Below are positions 27,338 through 35,311 of a DNA stretch of 64,000 nucleotides, in pieces. The position numbers and the translations under genes are program-made. This DNA comes from Legionella cardiaca. Lineage in GTDB: Bacteria > Pseudomonadota > Gammaproteobacteria > Legionellales > Legionellaceae. The stretch lies in the NCBI RefSeq assembly GCF_029026145.1, contig NZ_CP119078.1:2785001-2849000 (forward strand), in the 5' to 3' direction. The notes under the pieces are model-generated. The model was not told the origin of the DNA. It saw only the letters and a program-made list of their open reading frames with translations, and did no database searches. Within the stretch, counting starts at the first letter, position 1. Every line of letters begins with the position of its first letter.

Positions 27338-28183
27338 ATGAAGAAATTACTATCATTCCTACTGGCAACTGTGTCGTTAAGTGCCTTTGCTAAAGGAATA
27401 TCCTCCCAAGAATATGCTCAACAATTTAAAAACTATAATGCATGTTTCATTCTTTATAGCGTTAATGAACATAAAATAATTAGTGAATATAATCCGGAAA
27501 ATCGCTGCAGCGAACGTATTTCACCTAATTCTACTTTTAAAATCCCTTTGTCCTTGATGGCATTTAACCAAGGTATTATTAATCAAAAAACCGTATTTAA
27601 ATGGCATGGTGAAAAAGGCGTAATCCCTGAGCATGAACAGGATCAGACAGCCAATAGCTGGCTCAAATATTCCGTTGTTTGGGTATCGCAACAGCTTACA
27701 CCTCGGTTGGGTTATGCACGTATCAAGCATTATTTAGCAAGTTTTGATTATGGCAATCAGGATTTTAGTGGCGATCCCGGTAAAAACAACGGCCTTACTT
27801 TTGCATGGTTAAGTAGTAGCTTAAAAATATCTGCGGTTGAACAACTAAATTTCTTAAAGGCCATGTTAACTAATGAGTTAGCAATCAATAATAAAGCCGT
27901 CGCCGATACCAAGAAAAATTTGTATCAAGGCAAACTGGCGAATGGCGCAGATTATTATGGCAAAACAGGCAGTGGTAGACACGGTCACAATGAAAGAGAA
28001 GCGAACCCTAGCAAATTACGTGAAGGCTGGTTTGTAGGTTTCATTGAAAAAGGGACACAGCAATATATTTTTGTAAGTAATTTGAGTGATAAAAATCCTC
28101 CTGCACCCAATGATAAATCTTATGGTAGCGCATTATTGAAACCTATCACTCTAAAACTATTAAATGACTATTTTAGCGGCTAA
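27338..28183 (+). CDS. Class D beta-lactamase (OXA-type)
   Basis: This 281-residue protein starts at ATG 27338 with AAGAGA upstream. A signal peptide (1-18, LSAFA) directs it to the periplasm. The serine nucleophile and carbamylated lysine are in S65-T-F-K68. The second motif is YSVVW (S112-V-V), the YGN box is at 138-140 and KTG at 209-211. The layout resembles the Legionella class D enzymes (OXA-29 group), which hydrolyse penicillins and oxacillins. No mobile element flanks it, so it looks like an intrinsic gene. A REP-like hairpin lies just downstream. Confidence 0.93.
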   Translation: MKKLLSFLLATVSLSAFAKGISSQEYAQQFKNYNACFILYSVNEHKIISEYNPENRCSERISPNSTFKIPLSLMAFNQGIINQKTVFKWHGEKGVIPEHEQDQTANSWLKYSVVWVSQQLTPRLGYARIKHYLASFDYGNQDFSGDPGKNNGLTFAWLSSSLKISAVEQLNFLKAMLTNELAINNKAVADTKKNLYQGKLANGADYYGKTGSGRHGHNEREANPSKLREGWFVGFIEKGTQQYIFVSNLSDKNPPAPNDKSYGSALLKPITLKLLNDYFSG

Positions 28184-28251
28184 TGGATAAAGCATAAGTA
28201 TGGGCTGGTCACCTTTTCTGGGCGATTATGGATTTTTTAAATGGATCTAAC

Positions 28252-28287
28252 GTTATCTCATTTCCGCGCAAGCGGGAATGACATAAC
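28252..28287. repeat. REP-like inverted repeat after the beta-lactamase gene
   Basis: The arms GTTATCTCATTTCCGC and GCGGGAATGACATAAC pair over about 15 of 17 positions around a GCAA loop. The core (TTCC-CGC-GCGGGAAT-GAC) resembles the dispersed 'GTCATTCCCGC' repeats common in bacterial intergenic DNA. It also serves as a likely terminator. Confidence 0.55.
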
Positions 28288-28476
28288 TTTAGTTCAAGAC
28301 GATACCTCAGTTTTAGCAGCGTGACCTTGCTGTTGGCAATCATTTAGACAGCAGAATTGCGCAACGTTAACGAGAGTCCCAGAAACCAGGACCTCTCTCT
28401 TTATTTACACACTATATTGCGCAAAAATAATGCTTATTGTATAATAAAGATCTTCCTATTGCTCGGGCGATTTCTT

Positions 28477-29808
28477 ATGAAAGATTATTACGGTAGAGAA
28501 TTTAATAAAAATGATATCAAGAATAAAGATGACATTGGTCTTATTGACCCAAAATCCCTGGATGCGTTTTCCGATGAAGAAATTCGCCGCTCCGTTGTTC
28601 TAATCAAAGATCCACACAATGGCGATAGACTTTTTTTGCTTGCTGAACTTAGACAAATTTTAAAAGCAAACCATTATTGTCGATTAGAAGATCCGTTAAC
28701 AAGAAAAGATATTCTTGACCAGGTTCCTGATTTTAAAGCCGCCATCGAGCTGGAAGAACAAGCAGCTCATTATAATGCCTATATTCTAGACAAACATCCA
28801 CATTTTATTCCCTTACTGGCAACCTATGTTAAAGAAATATTGCATAAGGATGATGCAGAAGCTTTCCTTGATACGAAGAAAGATGAAATTCGTGCAAACC
28901 ATAGTGAAGAGTTAGCAAAGTTTTATGGGCAAATTGCCAACTTCTCTGAACAAGAGAAAAATGACTTTTTTTCATTAATCATTACAAATCGTAGGTCCTT
29001 TGTACATGGGCAAATTTGGAATCTTCCTGCAAAATGGGAAATAGATGAAAACAATGCGGATTGGCAAGAAGAGCAAGCTTATCACTATTTAACTGAAAAA
29101 GGTTTATATACACCGTTCCCTCACCGAAATGTTTTAGTTGCAGATTTAATTACTGATCCAGAATCAGCATGTCTCCACTCTTGGGGGTTGGATATTTTTC
29201 ATTTGTTGTTGGAATACCATATGGGAAAAAATCTTCCTTTTACACTCTTTACGCTTGAAGAGAATGAAAGTGGATTCTATATGGAGAAAACGCTGCGAGA
29301 GCGACTTGAGCCAGCCGTCACATTAAATCCTGAACAAGGATTAGCAGCCTACAGAAAAGCAATTGATGCGGCATGCGATCCAATGGTTTTAAAATTAGAG
29401 CAGGCCTGCACCAAGTACATGGACCACCTCGTGGGCAAACTGGGTATTTCTTATCCCTATCCGCAGGAAATAGACAATGCTGATCCTATTCTATTGAAAA
29501 AATATCATGCAGTACATGAAATGTATTCCTCGTTGCAACAAAGGTATGCAGGCCAAACAGACGAGCAATGCATCGCTGCTTTTAAAATACTCTATGAGGA
29601 TCCAGAGCGACAGGCCACAATAGCCGAACATCGTGATAACATGGGAATAAGATTACTAAATGTTTTATTTTCTATCCTGTCTGTTGGTATAAAAAACGCT
29701 GTAACCTATTATCTAACTGAGGGATATAGTGGTTTTTGGAATTCACGAGGCGACCATTTTAATCAAAGCCTTGAAACTATTTTAGAAGATAAGCCAAAGA
29801 CGCCTTAA
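28477..29808 (+). CDS. Effector-like protein with U-box-like N terminus
   Basis: This 443-residue protein starts at ATG 28477 (an in-frame ATG at 28357 would add an AT-rich leader). Residues about 21-85 read IDPKSLDAFSDEEIRRSVVL, then a hydrophobic DRLFLLAELRQIL and EDPLTRKDI followed by PDFKAAIE. This resembles the U-box plan: opening 'DP', short loop, central helix, closing 'DP-TR' and trailing helix. U-box and RING folds recur among Legionella E3-ligase effectors. The remainder is helical. Residues 385-415 are hydrophobic (RLLNVLFSILSVGIKNA) and match a similar tail in the protein at 42534. The U-box and effector calls are inference. Confidence 0.6.
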   Translation: MKDYYGREFNKNDIKNKDDIGLIDPKSLDAFSDEEIRRSVVLIKDPHNGDRLFLLAELRQILKANHYCRLEDPLTRKDILDQVPDFKAAIELEEQAAHYNAYILDKHPHFIPLLATYVKEILHKDDAEAFLDTKKDEIRANHSEELAKFYGQIANFSEQEKNDFFSLIITNRRSFVHGQIWNLPAKWEIDENNADWQEEQAYHYLTEKGLYTPFPHRNVLVADLITDPESACLHSWGLDIFHLLLEYHMGKNLPFTLFTLEENESGFYMEKTLRERLEPAVTLNPEQGLAAYRKAIDAACDPMVLKLEQACTKYMDHLVGKLGISYPYPQEIDNADPILLKKYHAVHEMYSSLQQRYAGQTDEQCIAAFKILYEDPERQATIAEHRDNMGIRLLNVLFSILSVGIKNAVTYYLTEGYSGFWNSRGDHFNQSLETILEDKPKTP

Positions 29809-29843
29809 TTTCCTGACAAGATAAATTCATTGTAGGCATATCA

Positions 29844-29880
29844 AGACCACGGGGATTTTTTTACTCATGTCCCCTGGTCT
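29844..29880. terminator. Hairpin between convergent genes
   Basis: AGACCA-C-GGGG pairs with CCCC-T-GGTCT around a T-rich loop, one mismatch. It sits between the U-box-like gene and the convergent secreted-protein gene. A U-tract is weak on both sides. Confidence 0.45.
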
Positions 29881-29972
29881 CTATCTCCTGACTTACAAAT
29901 TTTATTATCAATCACTGCATTGTTATCCAATTTAGACATACTCACTATCCTTAAGCAGGGATATTACAGCGA

Positions 29973-30638
29973 CTATTTTTTATCCGGGCAATTCTTAGCG
30001 GCAACCAATTGGTCGCTGTTAGGTAAAAAGGTCCAATTTGGCCCCGCGAGAGTAAACTGCTTACCCTGCCATAAATAAGTACAAAGTAACAACTTGGTTT
30101 TGTCGTAGTCACTTCTGGCGGGATACTCCATGAAACGTAAATAAGTTTTACCTTTTAGACTAACGGCAAAAGGATTAGCCGTATGATGATTAAATTCACG
30201 CATAGAGTAATCGGTCATCATCTCGCTATTACCATGATAAAAATTGTTAGCGATAATTTTATTTAACTTGATGTCGACAATTTTATTGTTCTCCATCCTG
30301 TAGACAAATACTTCTTCCCAATGAATAGACCCTTCCGAGATAACAACAGCGTATTCGACAAATCCTTCATTACTAAAATCTCCTTTGTAAATAGTAATTT
30401 GCCGCAATCCATTTTCATCCAAATCTAATTTACTGCCACTTTTTTTAATCATGTTAATAATTTTAATTTTTTCATCATGATCACAAGCTAAAATGGCTAT
30501 AGAATCCGCAGGTGGCTTTTTAATTAAAGCGAGCGCAGAAAAATAAGAGTCAGGGTCACTTTCTCTTGCGGCGAGCTGAGTAAATGAGGAAATGAATAAA
30601 CAACAAAGGAAGAAAAGAAATTTTATTAACATCATCAT
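29973..30638 (-). CDS. Secreted hypothetical protein
   Basis: This 221-residue protein has a signal peptide (about 1-22, LFISSFTQLAA). The mature part has no recognised domain. It shows beta-rich patterns (ITIYKGDFSNEGFVEYAVVISEG, EVFVYRMENNKIVDIKLN) and two cysteines at about 50 and 186 plus a third near the end, possibly disulphide-bonded in the periplasm. It may belong to a VCBS-like or DUF family that reads environmental signals, but this cannot be decided. Confidence 0.75.
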   Translation of the reverse strand: MMMLIKFLFFLCCLFISSFTQLAARESDPDSYFSALALIKKPPADSIAILACDHDEKIKIINMIKKSGSKLDLDENGLRQITIYKGDFSNEGFVEYAVVISEGSIHWEEVFVYRMENNKIVDIKLNKIIANNFYHGNSEMMTDYSMREFNHHTANPFAVSLKGKTYLRFMEYPARSDYDKTKLLLCTYLWQGKQFTLAGPNWTFLPNSDQLVAAKNCPDKK

Positions 30639-30855
30639 ACGCTTGATTTTGACTTAGTCATGCTTTTGTAACCACTAAGCGATGAGCACAGCTTAAAAGA
30701 AAATATTAACATAATTAACGACAAAATTTAATCACAAAGATCCCAAGAATTCCATTTTGCTGCAATCCTATACAAATATAATTTATTTACAAACAGTTAC
30801 CTTGCCTTTTTACCCTCATTTTTAATAAGATTCACGGCATTAATAAGGAGAAACG

Positions 30856-31611
30856 ATGATTCAAAAGGAATTACGCCGGAAAAGCTTCGGGTTATTTTTG
30901 GTAGGATTTTGTGTACCTTCCGCCATGGCGGGTACAATGGGACCTGAAATTAAAACCATCCGGTGGGTGGGAAGTGTGAGTGCCGGACCAGCATGGGCTG
31001 ATAATGCCAAGAGTCAAACAATTGAATTAACCCCAGAAATCATAAAAACTTACGCTGCCAGAAAATCCACTGAGACTTTAGCAGCAGGTGAATTATTTCT
31101 CGGCTTGCAGAAAGGACTCCCTTATCAATTTCAGGGCCAACTTGGTCTTGCACTGGCTGCTGCAGGAAATGCGGAATTATCTGGCGACGTTTGGGATGAT
31201 GCTGATCCACAATTCAATAATTTTGTGTACAGTTATAAAATAAAGCACAGCCATATTGCCCTGAAAGGCAAGCTATTGGCCGATAGAGGTTTTTGGGTAA
31301 TTCCCTGGATTAGTGGCAGTGTTGGTGTCGGCTTTAACAAAGCGTATGATTTCCACAGCACGCCAACCATTTTTGAAGCACTACCAGTACCTGATTTCAT
31401 TTCACATACTAAAACAGCCTTTAGCTATACTCTAGGGGCAGGTATTCAAAAAGCATTAGGCTCTAATTTTCAAATCGGTGTGGGCTATGAATTTGCTGAT
31501 TGGGGGAAGAGTGAGCTTGGTCGTGCTATGGGGCAAACACTCAATACGGGTTTAAGGCTTAATCATCTCTATACGAATGGGGTGATGTTTAATATTAGCT
31601 ATGTGGGGTAG
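30856..31611 (+). CDS. Outer-membrane beta-barrel protein (opacity-like)
   Basis: This 251-residue protein has a signal peptide (about 1-25, VPSAMA) and AATAAGGAG before the ATG. The mature part alternates polar and hydrophobic residues as in eight-stranded outer-membrane barrels: VGSVSAGPAWADN, LFLGLQKGLPYQFQGQLGLALAAAG, WVIPWISGSVGVGFNKAYDF, TLGAGIQKALGSNFQIGVGYEFADWGKS, and a terminal strand ending NISYVG (aromatic near the end, typical of BAM substrates). The family is common in Legionella genomes as outer-membrane proteins of unknown function. Confidence 0.85.
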   Translation: MIQKELRRKSFGLFLVGFCVPSAMAGTMGPEIKTIRWVGSVSAGPAWADNAKSQTIELTPEIIKTYAARKSTETLAAGELFLGLQKGLPYQFQGQLGLALAAAGNAELSGDVWDDADPQFNNFVYSYKIKHSHIALKGKLLADRGFWVIPWISGSVGVGFNKAYDFHSTPTIFEALPVPDFISHTKTAFSYTLGAGIQKALGSNFQIGVGYEFADWGKSELGRAMGQTLNTGLRLNHLYTNGVMFNISYVG

Positions 31612-31640
31612 CAAGATTCTTTAAAAGAATTTCATTGCTG

Positions 31641-31662
31641 TGGCCTCCGATTTTTGAGGCCA
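31641..31662. terminator. Terminator-like hairpin between convergent genes
   Basis: TGGCCTC / GAGGCCA stem with an 8-nt loop, between the outer-membrane protein gene and ku. A shorter AT-rich hairpin (ATTCTTT/AAAGAAT) lies just upstream. It probably ends both transcripts. Confidence 0.55.
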
Positions 31663-31669
31663 TTATCAG

Positions 31670-32515
31670 TTAAGATTTTCTCCGTTTGGCAATCGTTTTG
31701 GCTTTTTCAGTTGTGGATTTTTTTAATTCTTTTTTATTCATACTTTCTTTGAGTAAAGAAATAAAATCAATGACAGAATCTTCCGCTTTAACAACATGCT
31801 TAGCTTTTTTACTGGCTTTACTTTCTTTAGCTGTTTGTTGATCCAACCATTTTTGTAGGGTTTCACGGTATTCATTGTGGTATTTTTCAGGTTTCCACTT
31901 ATTCGTCATGTCATTAACCAATTCCGTAGCCATTTTTAATTCTTTCTCAGAGACCTTATAAGTTTTAAGGTCTTCTCTAGGTACATTTAACTCATCTTCC
32001 TGACGAATTTCGTCACTAAAATGGATTAAATAAAGTAATAAGGCATTTTCATGAGGTAAAATTAAACTTAATGATTCTTTGGTGCGAATAATAGCTTTAG
32101 CCACGCCAACTTTATTCGTTTTTTTTAAGACTTCTCGTAGGAGTACATAAGCCTTTTTATTCTTACTTTCAGGAACCAAATAATAAGGCTTCGTAAAATA
32201 AAGTGTATCAATTTCATCTAAGTCAACGAACTCCTCAATATCAATAGTTTTAAATAAATCAGGACTCGCTTTTTCAAATGCTTTTTCATCAACAATAATG
32301 TAGCTATCTTTATCATATTCATAGCCTTTGACAACATCTGACCATGCGACTTCTTTGCCTGTTTCCTCACTAACTCGCTGATAACGCACCCGCGATTTAG
32401 TTTTGGAATCAAGAAGGTGAAAATGAAGATCATTGTTTTCTTCAGTGGATATTAATGAGACAGGAATAGAAACTAACCCAAATGAAATTTCTCCTTTCCA
32501 AATTGATTTTGCCAT
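31670..32515 (-). CDS. ku: Ku protein for non-homologous end joining
   Basis: The 281 residues match bacterial Ku. The opening MAKSIWKGEISFGLVSIPV is diagnostic. The core beta-barrel (YFTKPYYLVPESKNKKAYVLLREVLK) and the bridge region follow, with a Lys-rich C-terminal tail (about 235-281) that binds DNA. Ku holds double-strand breaks for the ligase LigD. No ligD is in the window. It faces the outer-membrane gene convergently. Confidence 0.95.
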   Translation of the reverse strand: MAKSIWKGEISFGLVSIPVSLISTEENNDLHFHLLDSKTKSRVRYQRVSEETGKEVAWSDVVKGYEYDKDSYIIVDEKAFEKASPDLFKTIDIEEFVDLDEIDTLYFTKPYYLVPESKNKKAYVLLREVLKKTNKVGVAKAIIRTKESLSLILPHENALLLYLIHFSDEIRQEDELNVPREDLKTYKVSEKELKMATELVNDMTNKWKPEKYHNEYRETLQKWLDQQTAKESKASKKAKHVVKAEDSVIDFISLLKESMNKKELKKSTTEKAKTIAKRRKS

Positions 32516-32629
32516 TTTATTAATCCCTATAAAAATTAGCTAACAATTAGCATTTTTTAGTAACCAAATAGGGCTTATTTTTTTGATTTATTCACACCTA
32601 AGGTAACTTTGCACATAAGAATTTGAGTC

Positions 32630-32657
32630 AGATAAACAAAAACCACCCAGCGGGTGG
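32630..32657 (-). terminator. Rho-independent terminator
   Basis: On the minus strand CCACCC-GCT-GGGTGG is followed by TTTTTGTTT. It is 110 bp after the stop of the kinase/GNAT fusion and ends that transcript. On the plus strand the stem is followed by CTTTGTTT. Confidence 0.75.
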
Positions 32658-32770
32658 CTTTGTTTAATCAGCGAGTTAAGGTGTTTCTTAACATTTGCTG
32701 ATACTTTAAATATAGGAAGCAAATGCCAAACTGTCAAATAAATGACCAGAAATCACCTAATGACGATTTT

Positions 32771-33790
32771 TTAGAGAGTCATTTTTAAGACATCTGTCGG
32801 ATGTGAAAATAATTGATTTTCACAAACAAATTCAGCCCCCTCTTTCATGTACATTCTATTTAAACCAGGTTTTAACGTATCTAACAATATTAAATCAGCA
32901 CCTAACAAGGTCGCTTGTTTTTTAGCTTCCTTAAGAATCTGCTGACCAAAACCCAAACCTCGGTAATTTTTTTCGACATAAACATACATGAGTTGTCGCA
33001 CGGCAGGGAGTTTTTCCCATTCTTCCTTTATTGGCAAACTCTCCTGTTCCACTAAGGCAAACATGGCTACAGGCTTGTCAGCCAATGTGCCTACATACAC
33101 ACTCTCACTCATATCTAACAGTATTTTTTTACGCGACTCGATGCCTTTATTACGTATATAACCCCACTCAGTTTCCGCCCAAATCGCTGCGACAGTCAAA
33201 TGGTTGAGGCATTTTGAAAGCTTAGTAAATGTAAGTTTATGCTCGCCCAAAACAGAACTAAACAAGATCATATGACTTTTTTTAGCCATACTCGCCATGA
33301 TTTTTTTAGTTGTCTCTTGCGAGTAGGTTGCTGCTAAAGTGGAATTTAACAAGGCAAATGTCACCGAATGATCCCCCCTTTCAGGAATCACTACATCAGC
33401 ATATCTAATCGTTCTATTAATGCAGTCATTTACTGGCTTAATTTTTTTATCATATTCATCAAGGTTTTTTTGAAGATTTTCAATTGATTTTCCATGGAGA
33501 AAATTAGCCAGGCAGCTGTCAGGAGCAGTCTCCAGAAACAATTGTATTTTTAACTTTTCACCTAGCAATTTTTTTAATGCATTGCCGGTATAAAAGTGAT
33601 GCCCCACTAATAATACACATTTTTTTTCTTTTTCAAGGTCTACTTTTAGCCTTTCATAGTCCATGACACCAGTTTTTTGATAGTCAGATTCATCAATAAT
33701 TGTTACTGGATAATGAGCTTGTTGTTTGAATTTTTTTGCAAACTCTCTTACCTTGGACTCTAATGGACCACAAATGGCAATTACATACAT
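32771..33790 (-). CDS. Degenerate uridine-kinase-like domain fused to a GNAT acetyltransferase
   Basis: This 339-residue protein is a fusion. Residues 1-155 follow the uridine/pantothenate-kinase plan: strand plus loop (VIAICGPLESK), DYERLKVDLE, VLLVGHHFYTGNALKKLLGEKLKIQLFLE, a lid-like segment, and IKPVNDCINRTIRYADVVIPERGDHSVT. The P-loop lacks the usual GxxxxGKS/T; it reads G8-P-L-E-S-K13-V, so kinase activity is doubtful. Residues about 190-339 are a GNAT domain with the acetyl-CoA loop YRGLGFGQQIL and the late LGADLILLDT/LNRMYMKEGAEF. GAGG precedes the ATG. It could act on a small nucleotide-like molecule or a host protein. The fold calls are fairly sure, the function unknown. Confidence 0.75.
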   Translation of the reverse strand: MYVIAICGPLESKVREFAKKFKQQAHYPVTIIDESDYQKTGVMDYERLKVDLEKEKKCVLLVGHHFYTGNALKKLLGEKLKIQLFLETAPDSCLANFLHGKSIENLQKNLDEYDKKIKPVNDCINRTIRYADVVIPERGDHSVTFALLNSTLAATYSQETTKKIMASMAKKSHMILFSSVLGEHKLTFTKLSKCLNHLTVAAIWAETEWGYIRNKGIESRKKILLDMSESVYVGTLADKPVAMFALVEQESLPIKEEWEKLPAVRQLMYVYVEKNYRGLGFGQQILKEAKKQATLLGADLILLDTLKPGLNRMYMKEGAEFVCENQLFSHPTDVLKMTL

Positions 33791-33984
33791 TCTATTACCT
33801 CATTGAAATTTATTTGAACACATAGTAATGAAGCAAAGAAGGAAATGTCAAAATCATTTAATAAATCTTTGTAATCAAATAATTTATCGATAATTTATGG
33901 AGGCATCAATAAGACAACAGTTGTTGACAGACTCACCCAGATGTTTAATAATTTTCCACCCAATTCTTAAGCATAGGATGTACT

Positions 33985-35064
33985 GTGAAGTTAACAAAAA
34001 TGATAACTCTATTCATGCAGGTATTTGCTTTAACTGCATTGATGTTAAAAGGTGCTTTTGCAGAGGATGTTACGGTTGTCGGCTCAATGAAGCACACTTT
34101 AAAGCCATCCTCTGTAACATCATCATCTTCATCAATTGATAGCAATGGTAATAAAGTGATTCAATTATTACAGGTGGAATTATCTGATGAAGCAAAAGCT
34201 TATCTTGTTAAACAGGCTAAAGACGCTTTAACACACAGCAAGCAGTTTTCACTTGCAGCACCAACCTCTGAAAATCTACCGAGCAAAGTACAACTCGGCA
34301 TGAACAAGGTGCCAGTACTTGATCAAGGGATTCATGGAACTTGTGTTACTTTTGCTGTGACCGCTGCTTTGGATGCATCGATGAGTAAAGGCGATTACAT
34401 CAGCCAAGTTTGTAGTCTCCAGCTAGGTACTTATTTAGAAAAACACGGTTATGGCTTAAGCGGCTGGGATGGCACCTATGCTACGTCTGTAATTAATCAG
34501 ATGGAGCAGTTTGGAATCGTAAATATGAAAAACCAACGTTCCAAAGGCTGTGGTGGCTTGAAAGAATACCCAACTTACTCTTCGCATAATCCAAATTCAT
34601 TTATTGAGCCCGAGAAATATCGTGCAATGAGTGAATTGATTTTTGGCAATATTGTAAATTGGTCTGATGTCTTTCAGCAAAAAGCTCCTGAGAAAACTTT
34701 AAATGAGGTGAAAGAAGCTTTAAACTCCGGTGATCGCCTAGTCTTTGCCGTGCTGCTTCCACGAACTGACTTAGGAACCGTCGGCGCAGTTGGTAAATAT
34801 AAAACATGGTTTTATAAAGATAGCTGGGTACTGACGCCAGAAATAGTTGATGCTATAGAGGATGTAGAAGCTGCGCACGAAATGATTATTACAGGCTACG
34901 ATGATAATGCCGTTGCTGTTGATAATCATGGTAAAAAGCACAAAGGATTATTGTTCTTGCGTAATTCTTGGGGCGATTCTGTAGGGGATGATGGTGATTT
35001 TTATATGTCCTACGACTACTTTAAATTACTCGCCTTTGACGTAACCCGATTCTCTAAAGCTTAA
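33985..35064 (+). CDS. Secreted papain-like (C1A) cysteine peptidase
   Basis: This 359-residue protein has a signal peptide (about 1-26, LMLKGAFA). The mature part starts with a Ser/Thr-rich stretch and a helical propeptide-like segment (about 60-105). The catalytic layout is papain-like: oxyanion Gln114 and nucleophile Cys120 in DQGIHGTCVTFA, His298 in AAHEMIITGYDDN and Asn327 in FLRNSWGDSVGDDGDFYMS. The residue after the cysteine is Val, where papain has Trp. It should be exported by Sec and possibly type II secreted. Such bacterial C1A peptidases are frequent in Legionella. Cleavage targets are unknown. Confidence 0.88.
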   Translation: MKLTKMITLFMQVFALTALMLKGAFAEDVTVVGSMKHTLKPSSVTSSSSSIDSNGNKVIQLLQVELSDEAKAYLVKQAKDALTHSKQFSLAAPTSENLPSKVQLGMNKVPVLDQGIHGTCVTFAVTAALDASMSKGDYISQVCSLQLGTYLEKHGYGLSGWDGTYATSVINQMEQFGIVNMKNQRSKGCGGLKEYPTYSSHNPNSFIEPEKYRAMSELIFGNIVNWSDVFQQKAPEKTLNEVKEALNSGDRLVFAVLLPRTDLGTVGAVGKYKTWFYKDSWVLTPEIVDAIEDVEAAHEMIITGYDDNAVAVDNHGKKHKGLLFLRNSWGDSVGDDGDFYMSYDYFKLLAFDVTRFSKA

Positions 35065-35311
35065 TTTAAGCAATTATCTAGATCCATAGACCTCGTATGC
35101 TCATGCGGGGTCAATTCATCTAATGTGAGATATCCAAATGTTTAGATTTCGCGCTTTTAATTTACGGAATCTGGCTCTTATCTAAATGCCTCTGTTACAC
35201 GAACAGCCAAGCTTATCTTCTAAATTCGAGTTTATTTATTGCAAGTTATTGATTTTTTTATGATCAAAATGCAAAATGCCACCCCATAAATGACTTAATC
35301 GAGAACAAATA

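Noticed and set aside
31670-33790. ku and the kinase/GNAT fusion as parts of one repair system
   Set aside because: The two genes are separated by a strong terminator, and the fusion has no ligase, nuclease or polymerase features.
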